This document shows positions 1-6,024 of a DNA stretch of 6,143 bases, piece after piece. Source of the stretch: JBOGJG01 sp050747825 (GTDB taxonomy: Bacteria; Acidobacteriota; UBA6911; RPQK01; JBOGJG01); the NCBI GenBank assembly GCA_050747825.1, contig JBOGJG010000145.1, positions 1 to 6,143 on the forward strand, read 5' to 3'. Both the position numbers and the translations under genes were made by a program. Position 1 is the stretch's first letter, and each line of letters begins with the position of its first letter. Under the pieces are notes generated by a model. The model was not told where the DNA came from, searched no databases, and saw only the letters and a program-made list of their open reading frames with translations.

Positions 1-1
1 C

Positions 2-133
2 GATGGACCCAAAAATATGCGAGTCTCACTGGCGGCCTATTCGGTGCGCCAGGATCTGACCGGCGGCCAAATGGACCTTTTTGGCTTTATCGACTGGTGC
101 GCGGATATGGGACTGAGCGGGACGGAGCTATGA
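2..133 (+). pseudogene. Sugar phosphate isomerase/epimerase, N-terminal fragment
   Basis: An open frame enters from the left edge and encodes about 43 residues, including MRVSLAAYSVRQ and, near the end, MDLFGFIDWCADMGLSGTEL, before TGA at 131-133. This resembles the first beta strand and helix of the xylose-isomerase-like TIM-barrel family (sugar phosphate isomerases/epimerases), where a segment of the type SLAAYSVR...MDLFxFIDWCAExGLDGTEL is followed by TSYYF. Here the family pattern stops exactly at GTEL. A member of the family is about 280-320 residues, so more than 80% is missing. The ATG at 17-19 could be the start, but these proteins often carry a longer secretion leader and the frame is open to the window edge. 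The fragment abuts a truncated ABC ATPase on the opposite strand, so the loss is a rearrangement and not a point mutation. The family call is from motif memory. Confidence 0.6.
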
Positions 134-599
134 AAGTTCCGGTTGACCCACAAGCGCCGTTGCCACCGCCAGGCGCTGGCGCTGGCCCCCAGACAGATTC
201 CGAACCCAGTCGTCGGCCTTTTCTTCCAGCGACACGGTCGCCAGAGCCTGTTCCGGAGTCATACCCCGATCGTACATGCTGCGGAAGAGCCGCAGGATTT
301 CCAGAACGCTGAGCTTCTCCTGGAATCGCGTTTCTTGCAGTAATGCCGATGCGCTGTGTTAGCTGCTGATCCTGTCCCGCTCCCCAGCGCATTCCCAAAA
401 CCTCAACCTGGCCCGAAGTGGGGCGAAGAAGACCCTCCAGGATCTCAACCGTAGTGGTCTTGCCGGCTCCGTTCGGTCCCAAGAGCCCGAAGCACTCCCC
501 TGCCTTGACGGCAAGATCCAAGCCGTTGAGCGCGTCAATGGCCTTCTTGCCATTCACGTAGCGTTTGTAAAGCTTCTCGCAGCGAATGGCCTGATTCAT
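128..599 (-). pseudogene. ABC transporter ATP-binding subunit, frameshifted and 3'-truncated
   Basis: This is the ATPase subunit of an ABC exporter of the drug/ABC-2 type (CcmA/NatA-like), a cytoplasmic protein that powers a membrane partner; no permease is visible here. The likely start is the ATG at 599-597, giving MNQAIRCEKLYKRYVNGKKA, because family similarity begins there; an upstream ATG at 680 adds 27 unconvincing residues. Walker A is GPNGAGKTTT, followed by VEILEGLLRPTSGQVEVLG. Near 338-342 the frame changes (two bases lost or one gained). In the new frame the Q-loop (LQETRFQEKLSVLEIL) and signature (LSGGQRQRLAVATALVG) are excellent. Similarity ends at GQPEL, just before the expected Walker B (LFLDEP), where the sequence meets the isomerase fragment and a TAG (130-128). 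Without Walker B, the H-loop and the C-terminus it cannot hydrolyse ATP. Subfamily assignment is approximate. Confidence 0.85.
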
Positions 600-716
600 G
601 AGTGGGATGATTTTAGCCCGGTAGCCAGCGGAGACAAAAGAGTGTAAATTTGCCACTGTAATGAATTTGCCCTTTGCCATTTTAGCTGTTGCAAGCCTGA
701 TCGGTTTTTATCCCGT

Positions 717-947
717 CACGGATTACTTTCCACCGCCTGCAACATTCGCTCGAACCGGGAAGGCTATTTCGGCCGGTATCCGCCGGACATGTTTCGGATC
801 GCAGGCTCCGGCTTGAACTGGGCGTTCATGGCGCCATCCATGGATCTCATCGCCATCCGAACAGGGAGAGCCGGCAATCAAAACTGGAAACAGGTGGAGC
901 AACAGTTCCTTCAAAAGCTCTTTGCCGCCCTTCGAAACGGATTTTGA
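717..947 (+). pseudogene. Serine hydrolase (beta-lactamase fold), C-terminal remnant
   Basis: A start-less frame ending in TGA at 945-947 encodes GYFGRYPPDMFRIAGSGLNW, then AFMAPSMDLIAIRTGRAG, then NQNWKQVEQQFLQKLFAALR. This matches the last part of class C beta-lactamase-like serine hydrolases (CubicO group), where a glycine-rich strand leads to a V/A-P-S-L-D-L-V-V-V-R-T-G segment and a terminal helix. The catalytic SxxK and YxN motifs lie far upstream in the family and are absent. The frame stays open to the left past 717, but residues before about position 720 no longer look like the family, so the break lies somewhere in 660-740. Its stop is four bases before the ATG of the alcohol dehydrogenase, so the two were probably co-transcribed before truncation. 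Assignment is from motif memory; a related hydrolase subfamily is possible. Confidence 0.6.
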
Positions 948-951
948 TCTT

Positions 952-1962
952 ATGCGGGCGATGGTGTTGCACTCCCCTGGCCAACCGCTAAGCGAAAGAG
1001 ATTTACCCATGCCTGTGCCTGAAGCTCATCAGCTTCTCGTCAGGGTTAAAGCCTGCGCCGTGTGTCGGACGGACTTGCACGTGTTCGATGGAGAACTTCC
1101 TCATCCCAAGTTGCCGCTCGTTCTTGGGCACGAGATCGTGGGAATCGTTGTCGGAAAAGGATCGGCCGTAGATTGTTTTGCCCCCGACGAACGAGTAGGG
1201 ATTCCCTGGCTGGGATGGACATGCGGAGCATGTCACTACTGTGGTACGGGGCGAGAGAACCTGTGCGACCGCGCGCTGTTTACAGGCTACACGCTCGACG
1301 GAGGCTATGCAGAATACACATTGGCTGACGCCCGATACTGTTTTCACATTCCCGAATCGTACGCAGACGCCGAAGCCGCTCCTCTGCTGTGCGCCGGGTT
1401 GATCGGCTATCGCTCGCTGCTGAAAACGGGCGACGCAGAGCGTCTCGGAATTTACGGGTTTGGAGCGGCAGCGCATCTCGTCGCGCAGGTGGCGGTTTAT
1501 CAGGGCAGAAAGCTCTACGTCTTTACTCGCCCTGGGGATGCTCAGAAGCAAGAGTTCGCCCGACAGCTTGGAGCGGTATGGGCAGGCGACTCGGACCAGT
1601 CCCCACCGGAAGCGCTCGATGCCGCCATTATTTTTGCCACCCCCGGAACGCTGATCCCCCTGGCGCTGCGGGCTCTCGCCAAAGGCGGCATTATTGTGTG
1701 CGGCGGCATTCATATGAGTGACATACCTTCGTTTCCTTACAGCCTGCTCTGGGGAGAGCGAACCGTTACGTCGGTCGCCAACCTGACGCGGCGCGACGGG
1801 GAAGCGTTCCTGACATTAGCCCCTCGGGTTCCGATCCGAACCGAGATACAGGTTTACCCGCTTGTCAAAGCTAATCAGGCTCTCATGGATCTTAAAAAAG
1901 GGGCGGTCCAGGGGGCTGCCGTCCTACTCCCCGGAGTAAGCTATATAGGTGCGCATAAATAA
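952..1962 (+). CDS. Zinc-dependent alcohol dehydrogenase (MDR superfamily)
   Basis: A 336-residue medium-chain dehydrogenase that would oxidise alcohols or reduce aldehydes with NAD(P) in the cytoplasm; the physiological substrate cannot be read from sequence. With the start at 952 (MRAMVLHSPG), the catalytic-zinc residues are C38 (ACAVCRTDLH), H60-E61 (VLGHEIVG) and C147 (PLLCAGLIGYR). The structural-zinc site C91, C94, C97, C105 has the classical C-x2-C-x2-C-x7-C spacing. The Rossmann motif is LGIYGFGAAAH at about 165-175. Length and motif order fit the CAD2-like/AdhP-like group of zinc alcohol dehydrogenases. A TTG at 922 would extend the protein by ten unsupported residues; ATG 952 gives the usual M-K/R-A-M-V-L beginning, and ATG 961 is possible. 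No clear Shine-Dalgarno is seen. It follows a serine hydrolase remnant by four bases. It is the only intact, complete-looking gene in the window. Confidence 0.93.
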   Translation: MRAMVLHSPGQPLSERDLPMPVPEAHQLLVRVKACAVCRTDLHVFDGELPHPKLPLVLGHEIVGIVVGKGSAVDCFAPDERVGIPWLGWTCGACHYCGTGRENLCDRALFTGYTLDGGYAEYTLADARYCFHIPESYADAEAAPLLCAGLIGYRSLLKTGDAERLGIYGFGAAAHLVAQVAVYQGRKLYVFTRPGDAQKQEFARQLGAVWAGDSDQSPPEALDAAIIFATPGTLIPLALRALAKGGIIVCGGIHMSDIPSFPYSLLWGERTVTSVANLTRRDGEAFLTLAPRVPIRTEIQVYPLVKANQALMDLKKGAVQGAAVLLPGVSYIGAHK

Positions 1963-1987
1963 ATCGACATCCTGATTAAAAAAAGGG

Positions 1988-2290
1988 TTGGAGGAGCCCC
2001 TTATCGCCAATTATCTTTCGGGTCGCACGCCTTTACCTTGCACTTTATGCAACAGTTCTTTGAAGTTCGACAAGCTCCTGGTCTTTGCAGGCCAGGTGGG
2101 CATCAGCCGGATTGCCACTGGGCATTATGCCAGGGTTGATTACGATAAGGAGAGCGGGTATTTGTTGCTCAAGGGCAAGGACCGGAGCAAGGACCAGTCC
2201 TATTTTCTTTTTGAACTGACGCAGCAGCAGCTCTCTCGCATCCTGTTTCCGGTCGGAGAGTATCAGAAAGTGCAAATCCGGGAAATGGCC
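1988..2290 (+). pseudogene. mnmA: tRNA-Uridine 2-sulfurtransferase MnmA, internal fragment
   Basis: MnmA installs the 2-thio group on wobble uridine 34 of tRNA Lys, Glu and Gln. About 101 residues are present, roughly the second quarter of a protein of about 360 residues. Landmarks are YLSGRTPLPCTLCNSSLKFD, whose LCN cysteine corresponds to E. coli C102, then RIATGHYARV, then LLLKGKDRSKDQSYFLFELT and LFPVGEYQKVQIREMA. The N-terminal ATP-PPase P-loop (SGGVDSS) is missing, and so is the downstream DSTGICFIG segment carrying the persulfide cysteine C199. Upstream, an out-of-frame stretch at 1978-1987 could extend the similarity if one extra G were present near 1988, but nothing further left is recognisable. 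On the right, homology ends at 2290, exactly where an IS21-like terminus starts; an in-frame TAG follows at 2294-2296. The fragment cannot be functional. Confidence 0.88.
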
Positions 2291-2340
2291 TGTTAGCGAC
2301 GGTTTAAAAGTGAGCCAATTTCATCACCATAAGTGAGCCA
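2291..2340. mobile_element. IS21-like left terminus with two terminal repeats
   Basis: The sequence TGTTAGCGACGGTTTAAAAG followed by TGAGCCA begins immediately after the last mnmA codon. The ten bases AAGTGAGCCA occur at 2308-2317 and again at 2331-2340, 23 bases apart. IS21-family elements are known for 5'-TG ends and several repeats of a TTTAAAAGTGAGCCA type near each terminus, which bind the IstA transposase. No istA or istB coding sequence follows: the next 140 bases (2341-2479) contain no recognisable gene. The element was therefore deleted internally, or this is an end shared with the zinc-ribbon ORF downstream. The matching right end and the rest of mnmA are not in the window. Confidence 0.65.
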
Positions 2341-2479
2341 CTGGTCTTTCTCGCCCCATCTGCCAGGACGCGGTAACAAAACTCTATAGAAAAGATTTCT
2401 ACATACAGAGGGGCCATTGCTCTTCGACTTCCGATGCGGCGGTCCAGTAAGTTTGGGCCGATCGATCGGAAAGATGAAG

Positions 2480-2781
2480 ATGAAACGAGACCAGCGCCAC
2501 TGTCCCTACTGCCACCAGTCTTTTGTTCCCTCCCGCTTCCATCCCCAGCAGCGCATCTGCAGCCGAGAAGGCTGCCAGCACCGCCGCCGGCGTGAATATC
2601 ATTGCGCCAAAGTGGCGAGTGATCCTGAGTATCGCGAAGTCTGCCGGGACAGCCGCCAGAAGTGGCGCGCACGTCATCCCGGCTATCAAAAAAGCAATAT
2701 CGAGAAGATTACCCGGCTTACGTCGAAGCCAACCGCAGGAGACAGCGCAGCCGCGACGCCAAGATCCGACTGGCGCATTGA
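2480..2781 (+). pseudogene. IS-associated zinc-ribbon protein, frameshifted
   Basis: A small basic protein beginning MKRDQRHCPYCHQSFVPSRF, with cysteines spaced C-x2-C-x15-C-x4-C (CPYC ... CSREGC), then RRRREYH, DPEYREVCRDSRQKWRARHPGY. Such zinc-ribbon proteins of about 100 residues commonly accompany insertion sequences; their role is unknown to me, with nucleic-acid binding likely. The A-run at 2688-2693 appears one base short. With one A restored the frame reads YQKKQYREDYPAYVEANRRR, then QRSRDAKIRLAH, and ends at TGA 2779-2781, the family-like ending. Without it the frame drifts to a stop at 2789-2791. ATG 2480 has GGAAAGA about six bases upstream; ATG 2474 and a TTG at 2417 are possible but less good. 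It lies 84 bases upstream of the rve transposase on the same strand. Confidence 0.7.
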
Positions 2782-2793
2782 CTCAGTTTAAAA

Positions 2794-2828
2794 GTTACTC
2801 TGCTGAAATCGTTGCCTCACGAGAAATG
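2794..2828. repeat. Pair of imperfect direct repeats upstream of transposase
   Basis: GTTACTCTGCTGAAAT (2794-2809) and GTTGCCTCACGAGAAATG (2811-2828) share the pattern GTTRCYCY...GAAAT and sit in tandem just before the transposase ribosome-binding site. They could be left terminal repeats or transposase-binding sites of the rve element. A weak inverted likeness to 4611-4630 supports this only tentatively. Confidence 0.35.
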
Positions 2829-2854
2829 TCACCGAGCTGTTGTTTGGATAGGAC

Positions 2855-2862
2855 GGGGGTGA
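2855..2862 (+). promoter_or_regulatory. Shine-Dalgarno of the rve transposase
   Basis: GGGGGTGA lies three bases before the ATG at 2866. It is G-rich and resembles an SD core, though spacing is short. It supports the start at 2866 (MKATMSFSARRE) over the ATG at 2878, which has no such motif. Confidence 0.5.
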
Positions 2863-2865
2863 CAG

Positions 2866-4500
2866 ATGAAAGCAACGATGAGTTTTTCTGCCCGACGTGA
2901 GTTGTTCTTTCAGGTGGCTCCACGCTACCGCAGCGGAGACGGCAATGAAAAGCAGGTGATTCTGGACGAGTTCACCCGCTCAACCGGGTACGCTCGCAAG
3001 CATGCCATACGCCTGTTGAATCGAGCCGACGCCACGCGCTCGGTGATCACCCGGCAACGCTTGCGCTGGTACGGCAGCGAGGTAGAGGAAGCGCTGGTCA
3101 CCCTTGGGCGATCGGCCAACTACATCTGTGCGAAACGCCTGGTACCATACCTTCCGGAGTTGATGGGCGTTCTGGAGCACCCTGGCCCCCTGACGCTTTC
3201 CGCTGAAACGCGAGGCAAACTAATGACCCGGAGTGCGGCTCCGGCGGATCGGCTGCTGGCTCGCTATCGGAGAAAAGCGTCGGGAACGACGAGGACCAAA
3301 CACGGACCCCTCTTAAAGCACCAGGTGAGCGTGCGGACATTGGCCGACTGGGAAGAATCACGTCCCGGCTTTATGGAAGCCGATTTGGGCGCGCACTGCG
3401 GTGATTCCATGTCCGGAGGTTTTTTAAATACCCTGGTCCTAACCGACGTGGCCACGAGCTGAACCGAATGCCTCCCGTGACTCTGCCGAAGTGAAGAGGA
3501 GGTCCTGCTGGCGCTGGAAAGAGCCCGTCCATGGCTTCCGTTTCCATGGCTCGGCCTGGACACGGACAATGGTTCGGAATTTTTAAATGAGGGTCTTTGG
3601 GCCTACTGCCCGCGCGAAGAAATCACCTTCACTCGAAGCCGAGCCTACAAGAAAAACGATCAATGCTACGTCGAACAGAAAAACGGCTCCCTCGTGCGAC
3701 AGCTGGTGGGTTAGGACCGCTACGAGGGGCTGTGGGACCATCGGCAACTGGGCCAACTGTACCGTGTGATTCGCCTGTACGTGAATTTCTTTCAACCCTC
3801 GATGAAGCTGATCTTCAAAAAACGAGAAGGGGCCCAGGTAGTGAAGCACTAGGACAAACCGCAGACGCCGTATCAGAGGGTGCTGGCCGCGGGGGTTCTG
3901 AAGGAGGAGAATCGTGAGCAGCTCGCGACTTTTTATCAGGCATTAGATCGGTCGAACTGTTGCGTCAGCTCGCTTGCAGGACGCCTTTGGGGAGCAGGCC
4001 CCACCCACATCAAGATTGGCCAGGTTCGACTGGCCCAGATGCCTTCGGTTCGACTTCTGGAATCGTCCACTCCAGAAGTCTCTCAGGCGGAGAAGACGAA
4101 AGCTCAAGACCAGGTCGGAGAGGTTTTCGGATCAACCGGCCTTTTGGTGGAGATCCAGCCACGTCAGAAGCGAAAATATCGGCGCAGCGAAAAACCGCGC
4201 GTGCCCCATACTGGGCGCACGCGCAAGGATCCGTTGGAGGAGGTCTGGCCGGACGTCCAACCATGGGGGCAGACGGAGCCCGAGCGGACGGCCCAGTCAT
4301 TGGTTCTTGAATTGCAAAGCCAATACCCCGGCCCCTTTCCAGACGTACAGCTGCGAACGTTACAACGGAGGGTCCAGCCATGGCGCCGCGAAACGCTGGG
4401 GTCTTTTCAAACGAAAGGGCTCAATCCGGAACTGGAACCATGGACGATCGATCCAGACTCGCCCCCATTAAACTCCGTCCACAACGGATCGCAACCATGA
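2866..4500 (+). pseudogene. Integrase-type (rve, DDE) transposase with four in-frame stops
   Basis: One reading frame spans 545 codons and is interrupted by TGA at 3460-3462 and 3478-3480 and TAG at 3712-3714 and 3850-3852, while similarity continues in the same frame across all four. An N-terminal helix-turn-helix-like region (VILDEFTRSTGYARKHAIRL) precedes a retroviral-integrase fold. The catalytic residues remain: D173 (FMEADLGAHCG, codon 3382), D234 (LDTDNGSEFLN, codon 3565) and E270 (YVEQKNGS, codon 3673), giving D-60-D-35-E. The C-terminus contains KYRRSEKPRVPHTGRTRKDP and VQLRTLQRRVQPWRRE (to about 4391). Two TAGs replace expected tyrosines (QLVGYDRYEG, KHYDKP) and the first TGA an expected tryptophan (ATGWTEC). 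Around 3945-4010 three successive one-base losses appear to restore the frame. It resembles single-ORF rve transposases, not IstA; the exact IS family is not assigned. It cannot yield full-length protein. Confidence 0.85.
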
Positions 4501-4516
4501 GCACTCTACAATCGGG

Positions 4517-4624
4517 GTCAAAATTTTCGGCGCGCCTCGACACAGAAACTCAAGAGCATATCGTTCCCCAGTTCGGTCCGCGAATCGTGCGACTCCGGGC
4601 TGTTAAAAGGAATTTTTTGGCGCG
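4517..4624. repeat. Two imperfect direct repeats downstream of the rve transposase
   Basis: GTCAAAATTTTCGGCGCG (4517-4534) and a related copy at 4602-4624, GTTAAAA then AATTTTTTGGCGCG, share GTYAAAA...ATTTT...GGCGCG about 85 bases apart. The 215 bases from the transposase stop to the next gene fragment hold no convincing coding sequence. These may be right-end repeats of the rve element; the reading is tentative. Confidence 0.35.
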
Positions 4625-4714
4625 TGAAGACCTGGGAACAGGGCGGATGCGGATTTTCGTTTTAAAGGCTTCCAGACGCGATGAATGGCATGGGCCAAGT
4701 GAAGCCCTGGAGAG

Positions 4715-4813
4715 GTGAGGAACCTGAGCGAGAAGATTCGTTTGAAACGAGCGAGCGGCTGGTTTGCGGCCGGTAGCGAGTGGCAGCGTGCGCTCCGGCT
4801 TCTTTCCGGCTGA
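4715..4813 (+). pseudogene. Unidentified short gene, N-terminal fragment fused to IS1380 remnant
   Basis: From a GTG at 4715 (GGAGAG lies at 4709-4714, directly against the start), the frame encodes MRNLSEKIRLKRASGWFAAG, then SEWQRALRLLSG, and ends at TGA 4811-4813. The basic start and the pattern RxxSGWFAAG...ALRLLS recall the N-termini of small helix-turn-helix or winged-helix proteins that I have seen beside insertion sequences, where LLSDGAFKL would follow; this is weak memory, not a family assignment. The likeness ends at about 4807, and IS1380 transposase similarity begins at 4810 in a different frame, so the fragment was cut by a junction there. Its function is unknown. Confidence 0.4.
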
Positions 4814-5853
4814 TCGGTTCGGAGAAGATCTGGGAGCGTGGGGCAGCGCTGACTTCCCGGTTGCAATCCTTTGAGACGGAGCTGCTGACCCAGGAAAAGA
4901 ATCTCACCGGTCTGGCCGCGATCAACCGAGAGCTGATCGCTGCGGTGGAAGCCATGGATTCCCCGCAGCGAGTGGTGTTGGAGATGGACTCGACCGAGAT
5001 TTCGGTCTACGGCCAGCAGGAGCAGAGCGCTTACAACGGACACTTCGAGTCTACCTGCTATCACCCACTGCTGCTGTTCAATCGTGAGGGAGATTGTCTG
5101 GCGGCGAAGCTGCGGCCGGGCAATGTCCACAGCGCCGAGGGCTGGGAAGAACTCTTGCTGCCCGAGATTGAGTGGCAGCAAAACCTGCGTAAGCAAGTGG
5201 TATTTCGGGCCGATGCCGCCTTCGCCAAACCCGAGATCTATGAAGCTCGAGAAGACCGCGGAGTAAAGTATGCCATCCGCATACCCGCCAACGAGAACCT
5301 GGAACGGGATGTCGCCGAACTCTTACCACGTCCGGTGGGAAGACCCAGTGTCAAACCATTGGTCGAGTACAAGAGCTTTCTCTACCAAGCGGCCAGTTGG
5401 GGCAAGGCGAGACGGGTCGTTGCCAAGATTGAGCATCACCATGGAGAACTGTTCCTGCGAGTGGGCTTTATTGTGACGAATTTGACCCTGCCGAGTCGGG
5501 CGGTTGTACGGTTCTACAACAAACGAGGCACTGCCGAGCAGTGGATCAAGGAAGGCAAGCAGGCTGTGAAAATGACACAGTTGAGCTGCCATCGGTTTCG
5601 GTCCAACCAAGTACGACTATGGTTGAGCTTGATCGCCTATAACCTGGGGAACCTGTGGCGGCGGCTGGTGCTGCCGAAAAGGATCGCCAACTGGTCGTTG
5701 ACCAGCTTGCAAAAACGGTTGGTAAAGACTGGCGGCCGGCTGGTGAAACACGCACGGTACTATTGGCTGCTACTGGCGGAGAGTCATTTGACACGGCGGC
5801 TGTTCAAGGCGATGTTGCGGCGGATTGCGGCGCTGCCGATACCGAACGGGTAG
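4780..5853 (+). CDS. IS1380-type transposase, N-terminally truncated
   Basis: A DDE transposase of the IS4-like fold; real similarity runs from LIGSEKIWERGAALTSRLQS (codon 11, 4810) to the TAG at 5851-5853. Catalytic residues are visible: D70 in LEMDSTEISVYG, D145 in VFRADAAFAK, and the signature Y246-(2)-R249-(3)-E253-(6)-K260 in FYNKRGTAEQWIKEGK. AYNGHFESTCYHPLLLFN and RPGNVHSAEGWEELLLPEIE are typical of IS1380-family proteins. The family is about 430-460 residues, so roughly the first 100, which include DNA-binding parts, are missing. The first ten codons from GTG 4780 belong to the other gene fragment read out of frame and are not transposase. There are no stops or frameshifts inside, in contrast to the rve transposase to its left, which suggests a younger insertion. 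It is probably inactive because of the truncation. Confidence 0.88.
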   Translation: MAACAPASFRLIGSEKIWERGAALTSRLQSFETELLTQEKNLTGLAAINRELIAAVEAMDSPQRVVLEMDSTEISVYGQQEQSAYNGHFESTCYHPLLLFNREGDCLAAKLRPGNVHSAEGWEELLLPEIEWQQNLRKQVVFRADAAFAKPEIYEAREDRGVKYAIRIPANENLERDVAELLPRPVGRPSVKPLVEYKSFLYQAASWGKARRVVAKIEHHHGELFLRVGFIVTNLTLPSRAVVRFYNKRGTAEQWIKEGKQAVKMTQLSCHRFRSNQVRLWLSLIAYNLGNLWRRLVLPKRIANWSLTSLQKRLVKTGGRLVKHARYYWLLLAESHLTRRLFKAMLRRIAALPIPNG

Positions 5854-6024
5854 CGAATCAGGAGAGTGGGCAATCTCTACGTGCTGAGAACTCCGCCAGG
5901 GGGTACAGGTGTCAGTAGCGAGGCAAATCAGAAGCGGGATACAGATCAAAAAGGTTAACAGAAAGGGAAAAATGAGCGCCTCGATGCAACCGAAAAGACC
6001 CCATTGCACTCCAGGCCCCTGTAG
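4809..6024 (+). mobile_element. IS1380-family element remnant (left end lost, right border approximate)
   Basis: The truncated transposase and its 3' noncoding tail form the remnant. The left boundary is the junction near 4808-4812, where an unrelated gene fragment stops. The right end is placed tentatively near CTCCAGGCCCCTGTAG (6010-6025), because the following bases begin a different repeat structure. No target-site duplication can be seen, since the left terminus is missing. Confidence 0.5.

Larger units (their letters stand above)
2794..4640 (+). mobile_element. Decayed insertion sequence carrying the rve transposase (borders approximate)
   Basis: The transposase pseudogene, flanked by imperfect repeat pairs on its left (2794-2828) and right (4517-4624), has the layout of an insertion sequence of about 1.8 kb with one ORF. 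Borders are inferred: no clean terminal inverted repeat or target duplication was found by eye. The zinc-ribbon gene at 2480-2781 may belong to the same element, in which case the left border would be the terminus at 2291. Confidence 0.35.

Noticed and set aside
600..720. Promoter for the ABC ATPase on the minus strand
   Set aside because: TAAAAT occurs at a possible -10 position, but no acceptable -35 lies at the right spacing.
723..1010. A 95-codon minus-strand frame
   Set aside because: It is opposite the serine hydrolase tail and dehydrogenase start, and shows no recognisable motif.
1003..1713. A 236-codon open frame on the minus strand
   Set aside because: It lies wholly antisense to the alcohol dehydrogenase, whose motifs are unmistakable, and its translation has no family features.
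2304..2689. Minus-strand frames over the zinc-ribbon region, one rich in Ala/Leu
   Set aside because: They are the complement of a gene with a clear cysteine pattern; the apparent hydrophobicity is a by-product of base composition.
3460..3852. Stop-codon readthrough or recoding (TGA as Trp/Sec, TAG as Tyr/Pyl) in the rve transposase
   Set aside because: Two different stop codons occur at unrelated positions, no SECIS-like structure is visible, and the other genes here do not use internal stops. Pseudogene decay is simpler.
4010..4381. Minus-strand 123-codon frame
   Set aside because: It is the shadow of the C-terminal region of the rve transposase.
4380..4718. Plus-strand 112-codon frame across the region after the transposase
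   Set aside because: It overlaps the transposase in another frame and shows no family-like features; open by chance.
4603..5196. Minus-strand 197-codon frame
   Set aside because: It is antisense to the IS1380 transposase, which has its full catalytic signature on the plus strand.
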